Position numbers and translations under genes: made by a program. Shown here in pieces: positions 28,013 through 38,100 of a stretch of 64,000 nt of DNA (positions within the stretch are counted from its first letter, which is position 1; the number at the start of each line of letters is the position of its first letter). Under the pieces are notes generated by a model that searched no databases, had not been told where the DNA came from, and was given only the letters and a program-made list of their open reading frames with translations. The DNA is from Trinickia acidisoli (lineage in GTDB: Bacteria > Pseudomonadota > Gammaproteobacteria > Burkholderiales > Burkholderiaceae): positions 62,001-126,000 of the forward strand of contig NZ_JAFLRG010000002.1 in NCBI RefSeq assembly GCF_017315725.1, written 5' to 3'.

Positions 28013-28321
28013 ATGAGGTGGCGGGATTTTATGGCGCGGGTGGAGCGGCTGTTCATACGCCCTCGCACGCCAGTGCCAGTAGATGATGAGTTCCCCCTTC
28101 GACCGAGTAACACGGCGGACGACCTCTTTCTGTCACCAAGAGGACCTTCCAGTTCGCCCATCGAACTGATGCCAAGATCAGCCGTATTCCACGATGCAGC
28201 GGGGCCTGGCGATGTTCCTCCAGATCCTTTAGTGGGTTGCGGTCCTGCGGCGGGTTCGGTTCTGCAGCCGCGTCTGGTTCAGGTGGCGCCGGCGGCACCG
28301 GCGAAGGGCCAAACACCTTGA
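28013..28321 (+). CDS. Small hypothetical protein, possibly frameshifted
   Basis: 102 codons starting MRWRDFMARVERLFIRPRTP, with a strong ribosome site (GAGGAGG) seven bases before the ATG. The middle is Pro/Ser-rich. After about residue 70 another plus frame (28237-28446) reads LADLTVQYPRIDKNIALYPP and YVLLWAWGNVARSAVTT, which looks more protein-like than the end of this frame, so a frameshift near 28270 is possible. No family recognised. It lies just downstream of the IS66, whose insertion removed the original upstream context. Confidence 0.4.
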   Translation: MRWRDFMARVERLFIRPRTPVPVDDEFPLRPSNTADDLFLSPRGPSSSPIELMPRSAVFHDAAGPGDVPPDPLVGCGPAAGSVLQPRLVQVAPAAPAKGQTP

Positions 28322-28425
28322 GCAAGTACCGACTTGCAGACCTGACGGTGCAGTACCCACGAATAGACAAGAACATCGCCTTGTATCCCCCGTATGTTTT
28401 GCTATGGGCATGGGGGAACGTGGCA

Positions 28426-28456
28426 CGTAGCGCGGTCACGACGTGACCGCGCTACG
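28426..28456. terminator. Perfect 15-bp inverted repeat, possible bidirectional terminator
   Basis: CGTAGCGCGGTCACG (28426-28440) is followed after one base by its exact reverse complement (28442-28456). It lies between convergent genes and could stop transcription from both sides. It lacks a T-run, so a rho-independent role is uncertain, and a protein-binding palindrome is an alternative. Confidence 0.45.
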
Positions 28457-28515
28457 CAATGGTTGCCGAGTTCGGTGTGCCTCGCGTCATGGGCTGCAAC
28501 GGTACGATAGCCGCC

Positions 28516-30066
28516 CTACGCTTCGGTAGCGGAAGCGTTCTCGCTCGCAATATCACGTGAGAAACGAAACGTCCCTTTTCCCGCGGTCTTCGCTTCGTAT
28601 AGTGCACCGTCGGCTCGCCGCAGCAGACGCTCAAATGAGTCGTTGTCATTGGCAAATGCGATTCCAATGCTGGTGCCGATCGTCACTCGTGTGCCGCTTG
28701 AAAGTAAATAGGGCTTGGATACCTGCTGAATCACGCGATGTGCGAGGGCTTCACCGGTAACAGGTGTTGCGCAGTCGAGCACGATGGCAAATTCATCACC
28801 GCCAAGGCGAGCAATCGACTCACCCCGATGGAGTATTGCTTTTAGTCGTTCGGCAACGGTTGTCAATACTTCGTCTCCAGCATGATGTCCGAGGTTGTCG
28901 TTGACTTGTTTAAAGCCGTCGAGGTCCAAATACATGACCGCCAGCGTTGATTTTGGGTTGTGAGTGACGCGCGGCAGTTTCTGGCTGAGCCGGTCGCACA
29001 AGTCCCTGCGGTTTGGAAGGCCGGTGAGCGGGTCGTGACGTGCGAGGTGAAGTACCTGGGCCTCTGCCTGCCGACGTTGCGTCACGTCTTCGATAATGAT
29101 GACTGCGCTTCCGTCAGGCACGGAATTGCGTGTCATCTCGAGATGACGCCCATCGGTCAGCGGCAAGTCGAGTGAGCAAGGTTCCTCGGACAGCCATTGC
29201 GTACATCGCTCGACGAGCTGTTTCCTGAGGGATTCGCCAAACGTCTGTAGTGCCATGTGGCCGATGAACTCCGAAAGCGACACATTAAGCCGTAGCATCT
29301 CGATCGTTGTACCGAACAATTCCGCAGTTCGACTGTTGGCGATGATGACCTTGCCAGCGCTGTCGATGGTACAAAGCCCGTGCGGCATATGCGTTAACGC
29401 GGCATCGAATTGCGCGGCAAGTTCCGCGTGTTTTTGATCGGCCGTCATGAGGGCAACGAGCCTGACATAGTGACGGCGAATAACGGCAGCCATTCCGCCA
29501 ATGTACAAGAATAGCGGAGGCACCAGAATCCACACATCGCTGTGCGGTGAGAGCGCGGCGCCCAGGCCAATGGGAAATGCGCCTAAGCATACCTGAGCCA
29601 TGGCCAGCCGCGGCAAAGCCGCATTTCTGGAAGCGATGCCGCCGAGAATACCTGCTGTCACCATGACGGCGGATGTGGCTAACATGGCGTCTGACGACAT
29701 CATGCATGCCGTAGTGCCGGCGCCTAGCACCAAGCAATAGGACAGCGCAAGCGGCGCATATCGCGCTGCCCATCGTCCCGGGTGGGCTGGTTCTGCGTCG
29801 TTTTGTTTGACGTAGCTGCGCACGATGACAAGCCGTGCGAGGAGCAGGGCGATATCGGTTGCAAGCCATAGTTCGGCCCACGTTTGATGCAGACGAAATA
29901 CTGCGACAAGCGCAACAAATATGCTGGCGGCCCCAGACATATACAGCGGCAGGGTGTTCTCAAACAGCGCCGAAAGGAGCGACGCGCGAATCGATGCTGC
30001 CACGTCGGTGTCTCCTGACGGCGGCGTCGCAAGAATCGATTGGAGAGGTAGCGGCTGATCTCGCAT
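28516..30066 (-). CDS. Membrane PAS-GGDEF diguanylate cyclase
   Basis: 516 residues. About six membrane helices at residues 38-215 form an unknown membrane sensor; a PAS domain (about 230-345; FDAALTHMPHGLCTIDSAGK, IIANSRTAELFG) is followed by a GGDEF domain (HDPLTGLPNRRDL, YLDLDGFKQVNDNLGHHAGD, IARLGGDEFAIVL). The active-site GGDEF and metal ligands are intact, so it should convert two GTP to c-di-GMP. The RxxD inhibitory site is not present at the expected place. No EAL domain. AGGGG lies six bases before the ATG. It is the third c-di-GMP-type protein in the window. Confidence 0.9.
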   Translation of the reverse strand: MRDQPLPLQSILATPPSGDTDVAASIRASLLSALFENTLPLYMSGAASIFVALVAVFRLHQTWAELWLATDIALLLARLVIVRSYVKQNDAEPAHPGRWAARYAPLALSYCLVLGAGTTACMMSSDAMLATSAVMVTAGILGGIASRNAALPRLAMAQVCLGAFPIGLGAALSPHSDVWILVPPLFLYIGGMAAVIRRHYVRLVALMTADQKHAELAAQFDAALTHMPHGLCTIDSAGKVIIANSRTAELFGTTIEMLRLNVSLSEFIGHMALQTFGESLRKQLVERCTQWLSEEPCSLDLPLTDGRHLEMTRNSVPDGSAVIIIEDVTQRRQAEAQVLHLARHDPLTGLPNRRDLCDRLSQKLPRVTHNPKSTLAVMYLDLDGFKQVNDNLGHHAGDEVLTTVAERLKAILHRGESIARLGGDEFAIVLDCATPVTGEALAHRVIQQVSKPYLLSSGTRVTIGTSIGIAFANDNDSFERLLRRADGALYEAKTAGKGTFRFSRDIASENASATEA

Positions 30067-30403
30067 ATTTTGCCCCTATCGTTGATCAGGACCGGCCGTC
30101 ATGGTGATTGTGCGCCGCATGTTGCACGCTGTTCTCCTGGGGCCGTGTCTCACGACGCCATATCTCTTTCGCTCATTAAATTGGATATCGGCAGATGTGG
30201 CCCAGGAATTTTATGATCATTTGTGAAATCGACAGCTGAACGCATCGCCATAATAGGTATTAGCCCTGATTTTGTCTGCTCCCCATCTTGACGTGCGCCC
30301 CGGCGGCTGGTGTGCACTCGCGCGGCGCCCAGCACCATGGCACCCGCGACAGCTGCTGAAGCGTAAGCGTGAGTTGCGATTACCTGCGGAACGACTGCGC
30401 GGG
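30067..30403. other. Intergenic region upstream of the diguanylate cyclase
   Basis: About 340 bases with no supported gene. It should include the promoter of the minus-strand diguanylate cyclase; I see no clear terminator for the gene that ends at 30404. Confidence 0.35.
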
Positions 30404-30859
30404 TCAAGGTAGAGCCGGAAGAGGCGAGAGCGCTTTACTTGCGAGGAACGCGTGCAAGCGCTGCCAGGCCGCATCGAACCGGTAGGATGGCAGCGAGCGC
30501 ATCTGCTCATCGTGTAGCGCGACGATGCGCGCTACGAAATCGGCCTCGTACGTGTCGAGAGTCCAGCGGTTTTCTTGGTGGCCTCTCAGCCCGCAAGCGT
30601 TGAGGATTGCTTCCGCTTCGCGGAACAGATCGATGGCATGATCACCGGTCGCTTCGTTCACGAAGTACCCGAGGTAGGCAACCTTCAACAGGGTGGCCAT
30701 CTGTCTCGCGTTGCCCTGACCACGTTTCATTGTCGCGAGCGCGAGATGGTGTTCGAGCGATAACGTGTTTATATGAGCAGTAGGAAGCGGCAGCAACTGC
30801 GCTTTTGAAAGGCGCTGGGTCGGCTTTCGATGTACGCGGAGGGATAATTTGCTGGTCAT
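30404..30859 (-). CDS. Small Burkholderiales protein resembling those annotated as 'Fis family regulator'
   Basis: 151 residues, helical and without membrane segments. The segments LSLEHHLALATMKRGQGNAR, QMATLLKVAYLGYFVNEATG and RWTLDTYEADFVARIVALHD resemble a widespread Burkholderiales family of small proteins often labelled Fis-like on weak grounds. The true function is unknown. The start at 30859 has only a weak ribosome site. An IS630 sits 18 bases upstream and separates it from the DUF2827 gene on the same strand, so its original promoter or operon was cut. Confidence 0.6.
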   Translation of the reverse strand: MTSKLSLRVHRKPTQRLSKAQLLPLPTAHINTLSLEHHLALATMKRGQGNARQMATLLKVAYLGYFVNEATGDHAIDLFREAEAILNACGLRGHQENRWTLDTYEADFVARIVALHDEQMRSLPSYRFDAAWQRLHAFLASKALSPLPALP

Positions 30860-30877
30860 CTGGTGACAAGGGAAGTA

Positions 30878-31978
30878 CTAAGTTTTTAGAAAGTAATTTC
30901 TCATCCGTGAGACAATGGCTGGATGAAATGCAAACGTTCATCAGACGGCCGCAAGCTGGATCACCACACGCTCCAGGTCATGCGCCAACAAGCGGTTAAG
31001 GCGGCGCACGAAGGCACAACGGTGGCATCGATAGCGGCTGCGTTCGGCGTGAGCACTCGCACGGTTTTTAACTGGCTCGCCCAGTTCGCCGAAGGCGGAC
31101 AGAATGCACTTTTGGCCAAGCCGATTCCGGGGCGGCCACCGAAGATCAGTGCCGACGAAATGCGTTGGATTGCCCAGGCGGTTCGCGACAACTCTCCCCA
31201 ACAGTTCAAGTTCGAATTCGGTCTGTGGACACTGTCGTTGATCAGCGAACTGATCAAGCGCCAGTTCGGCAAATCTTTGGCGTTGGCCTCGGTCAGCCGT
31301 GTCATGAAGCTGCTTGGCTTTTCCGTCCAAAAGCCGCTGTATCAAGCTTGGCAGCAAGACACCCAACTCGTGCACGAGTGGGAAACCAAGACGTATCCGG
31401 CGATCAAGGCGCAAGCCCGCGCGCAAGGCGCGGTGATCTATTTTGCCGATGAAGCGGGCATTCGCTCCGACTACCATACCGGCACGACCTGGGCTCCGGT
31501 CGGCCAAACGCCCGTCGTCGAGGTAACTGGGCGACGCTTCTCGTTCAACATGATCTCGGCGGTCAGTCCTGGTGGCGAATTTCGCTTCATGATTCACGAG
31601 GGATCGGTGAGGGCGACGACCTTCAAGGAATTTCTCGCTCGTCTGATGGTCGGTGCAAGCAAGCCAATCTTCTTGATCGTCGATGGTCATCCGATCCATA
31701 AATCCAAGCTCGTCAAAGACTACGTCGCATCGCTCGATGGGCAGCTCACGTTGTTCTACCTGCCGCCCTACGCGCCGCAGTTGAACCCCGATGAACAAGT
31801 GTGGGCACACGTCAAACGGCGAGTCAGCCGGCAGCTTGTGCAAAGTCTGGACGACATGAAGTCGCTCGCCCTCGGTGCGTTGCGACGCATTCAAAAACTG
31901 CCCGACCTCGTCAAATCGTTCTTCCGTCAGCCCGAGTGTCAATACGCTAGCGAGTGAGGCTACTTTCTAAAAACTTAG
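30878..31978 (+). mobile_element. IS630-family element, complete
   Basis: 1.1 kb bounded by CTAAGTTTTTAGAAAGTA and its inverse TACTTTCTAAAAACTTAG, with TA on both sides (30876-30877, 31979-31980). One intact transposase gene. A second copy begins at 63645. Confidence 0.93.
30923..31957 (+). CDS. IS630-family transposase
   Basis: 344 residues, Tc1/mariner superfamily. N-terminal helix-turn-helix (TVASIAAAFGVSTRTVFNWL) followed by a second helical DNA-binding domain, then the DDE core: Asp in VIYFADEAGIRSDYH, Asp in IFLIVDGHPIHKS and Glu in YAPQLNPDEQVWAHVKRR. Intact, with complete ends, so probably active. Confidence 0.93.
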   Translation: MKCKRSSDGRKLDHHTLQVMRQQAVKAAHEGTTVASIAAAFGVSTRTVFNWLAQFAEGGQNALLAKPIPGRPPKISADEMRWIAQAVRDNSPQQFKFEFGLWTLSLISELIKRQFGKSLALASVSRVMKLLGFSVQKPLYQAWQQDTQLVHEWETKTYPAIKAQARAQGAVIYFADEAGIRSDYHTGTTWAPVGQTPVVEVTGRRFSFNMISAVSPGGEFRFMIHEGSVRATTFKEFLARLMVGASKPIFLIVDGHPIHKSKLVKDYVASLDGQLTLFYLPPYAPQLNPDEQVWAHVKRRVSRQLVQSLDDMKSLALGALRRIQKLPDLVKSFFRQPECQYASE

Positions 31979-32001
31979 TAACACCTTTACAGTTGTGTTC
32001 C

Positions 32002-33129
32002 TTAGCAGTGGTGCATTAATTCATCTAATAAATCGTCATAGTATTCGACGAGGGGGGTATGCTCACTCGTGTATCGCGAGAGCATTTGTCGTTGCCGACC
32101 GATATAGGCGTCGTAGTTCGAATCATGCTCGCGTATGGCGCGGAGCGTTTGTGCGGCGCCGGTGACAATGTCGTTGCCATTGTAGTAGTAGCCCAGATCG
32201 CTGCACATGCTTGCGTTATGAATCAATGGAAACCCTAGCCAGCAGACATCGAAATAAAAGTAGTTAAGCGGACACTCCACTTGATGGGAAATCACGAGGT
32301 CGGTGTGCTCGGCCAGAAAAGCGGGGGTGTCGTAGCGATCGAGAAATGCTGCTTTCTGCGCCTGCACAATATCGAGCTGAAGCATCAGTGCTTGAAAATC
32401 ACGATTGGTTTCGGCTAACGGCTTAGCGTTGCAAACGTTCAAGGAACCTACCTCATCGGGTGCCTCGCGAAACACTCGTTCGGCGATGAGTACGGGATAG
32501 ATACAGGTCTTGACGATATCGTGATTCGGCTCCATGACGGCGATGCGCTTGGGCCGTTGGCTAGGCCGGTATAACGCGCCGTTCGGTAGCGCGGCTGCGC
32601 GTTGTTCCAGGAACATCGGATCCCAAACAAACGGAACTACTTTTGCCGGAGCGCGGCGGAGCGTTTGCCAGAACGGCAAGGTGTTATCCGCTACCTGGGG
32701 AATAAACCATAGTGCATCGAAGCCACGGTTAACGAAAAGTGCACCGTTCCACAAGCTTCGAGTACCACTAACGAGGGCTTGGACTAGCATGGCGTATTCG
32801 ACCGAGCAACAGTAACTGACCAAGCGAGTGCCGCGTTCGCGTAAATGGGCGGTGGCGTCGGCATCCAACTGCCCACCCAATTCGATTAATAGGTCGAGAT
32901 CATTGACACCGTCGGCAAGCGCAAACGTGGGGAATTGGTCGAGATCCCATGGCAAAGCCCGGTTTATCGGTACGGCTGTTGTGTTGAGCAGGCTCACTGT
33001 GTGGTGTAACGGCGATGCTTGAAAGAGCTTGGCCAGAAACAGCGCGTTCTGTTTGAGACCATTAATCCACAGGCTTTCGTCTGGGGAGCGTAGGCCGATC
33101 GTGATGCCGATGCGAAGTGGTCGTTTCAT
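32002..33129 (-). CDS. DUF2827 family protein (probable glycosyltransferase-like)
   Basis: About 375 residues beginning MKRPLRIGITIGLRSPDESL and WINGLKQNALFLAKLF, the hallmark start of DUF2827 proteins in Burkholderiaceae. Other family segments are DLLIELGGQLDADATAHLRE, VSYCCSVEYAMLVQALV, RPKRIAVMEPNHDIVKTCIY and CWLGFPLIHNASMCSDLGYY. The last resembles the donor-site region of GT-B glycosyltransferases, hence the tentative assignment to surface sugar transfer. The ATG at 33129 has AAGG six bases upstream; an in-frame start at 33177 is less likely. Before the IS630 insertion its stop would have been about 39 bases from the next gene, so the two were probably co-transcribed. Confidence 0.85.
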   Translation of the reverse strand: MKRPLRIGITIGLRSPDESLWINGLKQNALFLAKLFQASPLHHTVSLLNTTAVPINRALPWDLDQFPTFALADGVNDLDLLIELGGQLDADATAHLRERGTRLVSYCCSVEYAMLVQALVSGTRSLWNGALFVNRGFDALWFIPQVADNTLPFWQTLRRAPAKVVPFVWDPMFLEQRAAALPNGALYRPSQRPKRIAVMEPNHDIVKTCIYPVLIAERVFREAPDEVGSLNVCNAKPLAETNRDFQALMLQLDIVQAQKAAFLDRYDTPAFLAEHTDLVISHQVECPLNYFYFDVCWLGFPLIHNASMCSDLGYYYNGNDIVTGAAQTLRAIREHDSNYDAYIGRQRQMLSRYTSEHTPLVEYYDDLLDELMHHC

Positions 33130-33342
33130 TTGAGCCTTCGTGAGCGATGATTTCGTCGCTCCATGAAGTGTACGCAAAGTGGGCCGGCGCTTTCAAGGCA
33201 GATGACGCCCACCTATGCAGCACCGCCTGAGGCAACGGCATATGGCGTACTTATTGAGGCCTATACCGTATCCCATATTCACGTCTCGACGAGCGAAGCC
33301 CAAGAACTTGGAGCGGTTGCATCGGAAGCACTATTAGTGGTG

Positions 33343-33371
33343 CAAAAAAAGATCCCGTATACACGGGATCT
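33343..33371 (-). terminator. Strong rho-independent terminator, minus strand
   Basis: AGATCCCGT (33350-33358), a 4-base loop, then ACGGGATCT (33363-33371). On the minus strand the hairpin is followed by seven T residues (complement of 33344-33350). The transcript would come from the right, but the ISAs1 at 33552 has replaced what lay there, so its gene is lost or is a short RNA within 33372-33551. Confidence 0.75.
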
Positions 33372-33551
33372 AAGCACACTACCAACCAGGAGCCAATCGC
33401 TTGGCGGCATACACGCACACTCTTTCGTGCATCGGAGGTTTTGCACGAGGTTAGAGAGAAAAGCTTCACGGCGACTATCTTGTGAATCCTAGTAGCAGAA
33501 TAGTCATCGAAAGAGTTCAAATTACCTACAGATGGTGATGTGCCCTTTGCG

Positions 33552-34851
33552 CACGGCGATTGCATTTGAGCATGGACCAATGCGATCAATGTTGCGACGT
33601 TGAATTCAAGCGCTGATCAGTGGTTTGATCTGCAGGATGTGCGTGCGATAGTCTTCATCCCACTCTGCCCGCTTCACGCGACTGCGAACGCTGGTCTTCG
33701 GTAGGCTGATGTCGAGCTTGATCAGGTTCAGGGCGAAGCGTCGCAGGGTCGCGTAATTGTGTGCGGCGTGGTCCTTTCTCACGCGGCAGGCGTCTTCGAG
33801 AAAGGTGACGTCCAGGCTCCAGTGCAAGCTGTTCTCGATGCGCCAGTGGTCACGCGCCGCGCGGGCGAAGTCCTTCACGTCACACTGTGCGGAGGTGATG
33901 AAGTAACGGCGCTGCATGCTGGGTTCGCCCTTGCCAGTATGGCAAATGGCCTCAACCATACCGATCTGGTGGCAGTCGGGCCATGCATTCGTGTCCACCC
34001 TTTTCAGCACGTCCTGGGTGAGCCAGTAGCGGCGCTCTTCGATGCGGCCATGGTCCTTTTCGATGGTCCGAACGTAGCACTCGGGCATCAGCCGCTCAAT
34101 GCGCCCGCGCTCAGTGGCGCCGAAGAAGCCCGAGAGAGCGTTGAAGAGCTTTTCCTGGTTGCCCTTGACGGCGAGCACGTAGTCGCCCCCACGCTCGCGG
34201 ATCGCACGGGCAATTTCCGCTGACAGCCCATCGCATCAATGCTGACGATGCAACCCTTGAGCGCCAGCGCGTCGAGCACCGCGGGGATCGCGTCGATCTC
34301 GTTGCTTTTATCAGCCACGCGTTCCTGGCACAGCATGACCCCAAGGCGCGTGGCATAGGCGCTCACCAGATGAACCGGGGTGCGCTCGCCGTCGCGCGAG
34401 CCACGCACACACTTGCCGTCAATGGCGATATGCTCAAGCTGCGCCCGCTCCCACTACGCTGCCAATCCAGCCCCGAAAGGCCCGCTCGAAACGCTTCGCA
34501 TCCAGTAGCCGGAACACCCGGCCAAAGGTGTCGTGCGAAGGCGCCCCGTTCTCGAGCAGCAGATAGCGGCGCAGCCACGGCAGACGCAGTTGTGCAAACA
34601 TCGCCATGTCTGTGAAGCTTTGCGCGCCCGCGATGATCGCGCACACGGCCACCACCAGCAGTTCAGTCAGGTCGTGTTTAAGCCCGGGGCCGTCACGCGG
34701 ATCCTCCACGTCTTCCAGCCAATGCACCAGTGTTCGTGTTGTCATCAGGCTCTCCAGCAAGGGAAGGCCCGAGTAAACGAAATCGGCAAGCAATTTACAA
34801 CCGTCGCCTCTCTATCCGTTGATCATCGGAAAGTCAAATGCAATCGCCGTG
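33552..34851 (-). mobile_element. ISAs1-family element, copy 1
   Basis: 1,300 bases with inverted ends CACGGCGATTGCATTTGA and TCAAATGCAATCGCCGTG. I see no target duplication. It is nearly identical to copy 2 (62287-63586) and lies in the same orientation. Confidence 0.9.
33606..34793 (-). pseudogene. ISAs1-family transposase with two compensating frameshifts (copy 1)
   Basis: Same sequence as the intact 395-residue gene at 62341-63528 except for one extra C near 34447 and one missing C near 34210. Between these the frame is shifted; outside them it is correct (LVHWLEDVEDPRDGPGLKHD at the start, DISLPKTSVRSRVKRAEWDE near the end). The shifted part includes GVMLCQERVADKSNEIDAIP. Both changes are in short C runs, so sequencing error is a real alternative. 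Confidence 0.87.
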
Positions 34852-34993
34852 GGGGAATGCCATAGCGTTATGCGTTGCGTAAGTCATCCGATAGTTCGAT
34901 GCATGCAGGGTCACGCTGTTAATGGGTTTTTCGGCAAACGGCGGACACGCAAGCTAGGAAGAAGCTAAGCATAAAAGAAAGCGAAGCATATAT

Positions 34994-35149
34994 ATGACGG
35001 CACCGTATGGCACCCCTGCATCAGAACCTGCCAATTGGATGTTCGATGTCAACTGGTCCAGACCGGTGAAGCAGATGTTCATCGAGTTGGTTGATGTTGT
35101 CAACTCGGCGCTTGCTTTCAACGGGTTGGACGTGAGAGACATAAAATGA
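34994..35149 (+). CDS. Small 51-residue open frame overlapping the adhesin start
   Basis: ATG at 34994 opens a frame beginning MTAPYGTPASEPANWMFDVN and ending ALAFNGLDVRDIK. Its TGA (35147-35149) overlaps the adhesin ATG (35146-35148) as ATGA. The composition is protein-like, with a helix-forming QMFIELVDVVNSALAF stretch and no signal peptide. The overlap suggests translational coupling, so it could be a regulatory leader peptide or a small partner protein. The ribosome site is weak, and no family is recognised. Confidence 0.4.
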   Translation: MTAPYGTPASEPANWMFDVNWSRPVKQMFIELVDVVNSALAFNGLDVRDIK

Positions 35150-38100
35150 ATCGAATCTATCGCTTGGTATTCAACCGTCGCACGGGGAAAATCGTTGTTG
35201 CTTCGGAGCACTCGCGCAGTCACACCAGAGGAGCGGGGGGGCGCAGGGGGCGGGTGTCGCTGCTGGCTTCGCGCTCGCGGATGGCGGTGGCGGTCATGAT
35301 GGCGGTTGCGGGGTGGAGCGGAGGGGCGTGGGCGGATACGCAGTGCGGCACAGACAGCGCATACGGAATTAATGCCTATGCGACGTGCGGGACGGGCGAT
35401 ACGTCATATGGGTATGATGCCGGCTTCGTGGGATCTGCTTATAGCGATGATACTTACATCGGTCAAAACTCCGGCAACAATGTTATTGGCAACAGCAACA
35501 CGGCTAGCGGTTATAAGTCTGGCTTCAACGTCACTGGTAGCCTGAATACTGGAAACGGGACTTCGGCCGGCGCCAGCATCACCGGCAACGCCAATACGGG
35601 TAGTGGATATGACTCCAGCTACAATGTTATCGGCAACGGGAATACGGGAGGCGGGGTTGACGCCAGCGCCTACGTCACCGGCAGCAACAACACGGGTAGC
35701 GGGTATCAGTCCACTTACAACGTTACCGGCGGCGGCAACACGGGTAGTGGGTATCAGTCCAGTTACAACGTTACCGGCAGCGGCAACACGGGTAGCGGGG
35801 CTCTGTCCAGCAACAACGTTATCGGCAGCAACAACACGGCTAGTGGATATGCGTCTGGCGCTTTCGTCACTGGCATTAACAACAGCGCCGTGGGGGCGGG
35901 CGCAGGCGCGTATGTCAATGGCAATGGCAACGTTGCAGTGGGGGTCAATGCGGGTGCGGGCGTAAGTGGTACTCCTCTGACTATTACGAACACGACAGCG
36001 CTGGGGGCGGGTGCGACCGCGACGGGGAGCAATTCGGTCGCGTTGGGCGCCAACAGTACAGACGGCGGTGTCGCGAACGTCGTGAGTGTGGGGAGTAGTT
36101 CCCAGACCCGGACCATCACTAACGTCACCGCCGGGGTGAACCCGACCGATGCGGTCAATGTTTCACAACTCAACGCCCTTTCGACATCCGCTTCCACCGG
36201 CATCAGCACGGCGCAAAGCGGCGTAGCCTCGGTCTCGACGGGGCTGAGTACGACGAATAGCAACGTCGCCAGCTTGAGCACGTCGGCTTCGACAGGGATC
36301 AGCACAGCACAAAGTGGCGTGACGTCGCTGTCGACGGGGCTGTCGACAACGAACAGCAAATTGACGAGTCTGAGCACGTCGGCCTCGACGGGAATCAGTA
36401 CGGCGCAAAGCGGTGTGACGTCACTGTCGACGGGATTGAGCACGACCAATAGCAACGTGACGAGTTTGAGCACATCGGCTTCGACGGGGATCAGCACAGC
36501 GCAAAGCGGCGTGACGTCGCTGTCGACAGGCTTGAGCACAACCAATAGCAACGTGACGAGCCTGAGCACGTCGGCCTCGACGGGGATCAGCACAGCGCAA
36601 AGCGGCGTGACGTCACTGTCGACAGGCTTGAGCACAACCAATAGCAACGTGACGAGCCTGAGCACGTCGGCCTCGACGGGGATCAGCACAGCGCAAAGCG
36701 GCGTGACGTCGTTGTCCACGGGGTTGAGCACGACCAATAGCAACGTGACGAGCCTGAGCACATCGGCGTCGACAGGGATCAGCACAGCGCAAAGTGGCGT
36801 GACGTCGCTGTCGACGGGGCTGTCGACGACGAATAGCAATGTGACGAGCTTGAGCACATCGGCGTCGACAGGGATCAGCACAGCGCAAAGTGGCGTGACA
36901 TCGTTGTCCACGGGGTTGAGCACGACCAATAGCAACGTGACGAGCCTGAGCACATCGGCGTCGACAGGGATCAGCACAGCACAGAGCGGTGTGACGTCGT
37001 TGTCCACGGGGTTGAGCACAACCAACAGCAACGTAACGAGCCTGTCGACGCAAGAGTCGACGGATGTCGGATCGCTGTCGACGGGTTTGTCGACGACGAA
37101 CAGCAACGTGACGAGCTTGAGCACATCGGCCTCGACGGGGATCAGCACAGCGCAAAGTGGCGTGACGTCGTTGTCCACGGGGTTGAGCACGACCAATAGC
37201 AACGTGACGAGCCTGAGCACATCGGCGTCGACAGGGATCAGCACAGCACAGAGCGGTGTGACGTCGTTGTCCACGGGGTTGAGCACAACCAACAGCAACG
37301 TAACGAGCCTGTCGACGCAAGAGTCGACGGATGTCGGATCGCTGTCGACGGGTTTGTCGACGACGAACAGCAATGTGACGAGCCTGAGCACATCGGCTTC
37401 GACGGGGATCAGCACGGCGCAAAGTGGCGTGACGTCGTTGTCGACGGGGCTGTCGACGACGAACAGCAACGTGACGAGCTTGAGCACGTCGGCCTCGACA
37501 GGGATCAGCACGGCACAAAGTGGCGTGACGTCGCTGTCGACGGGGCTGTCGACGACGAATAGCAATGTGACGAGCCTGAGCACGTCGGCTTCGACGGGGA
37601 TCAGCACGGCGCAGAGCGGTGTGACGTCGTTGTCCACGGGGTTGAGCACAACCAACAGCAACGTAACGAGCCTGTCGACGCAAGAGTCGACGGATGTCGG
37701 ATCGCTGTCGACGGGTTTGTCGACGACGAACAGCAATGTGACGAGCTTGAGCACATCGGCGTCGACAGGGATCAGCACGGCGCAGAGCGGTGTGACATCG
37801 TTGTCCACGGGGTTGAGCACGACCAATAGCAACGTGACGAGCCTGAGCACATCGGCTTCGACGGGCATTAGCACGGCCCAGAGCGGCGTGACATCGTTGT
37901 CGACAGGGTTGTCGACGACCAATAGCAATGTGACGAGCCTGAGCACATCGACTTCGACGGGGATCAGTACGGCGCAGAGTGGCGTGACATCGTTGTCGAC
38001 ACAAGAATCGACGGATGTGGGCTCGTTGTCGACGGGCTTGTCGACGACGAACAGCAGCGTGACGAGCTTGAGCACATCGGCCTCGACAGGCATTAGCACG

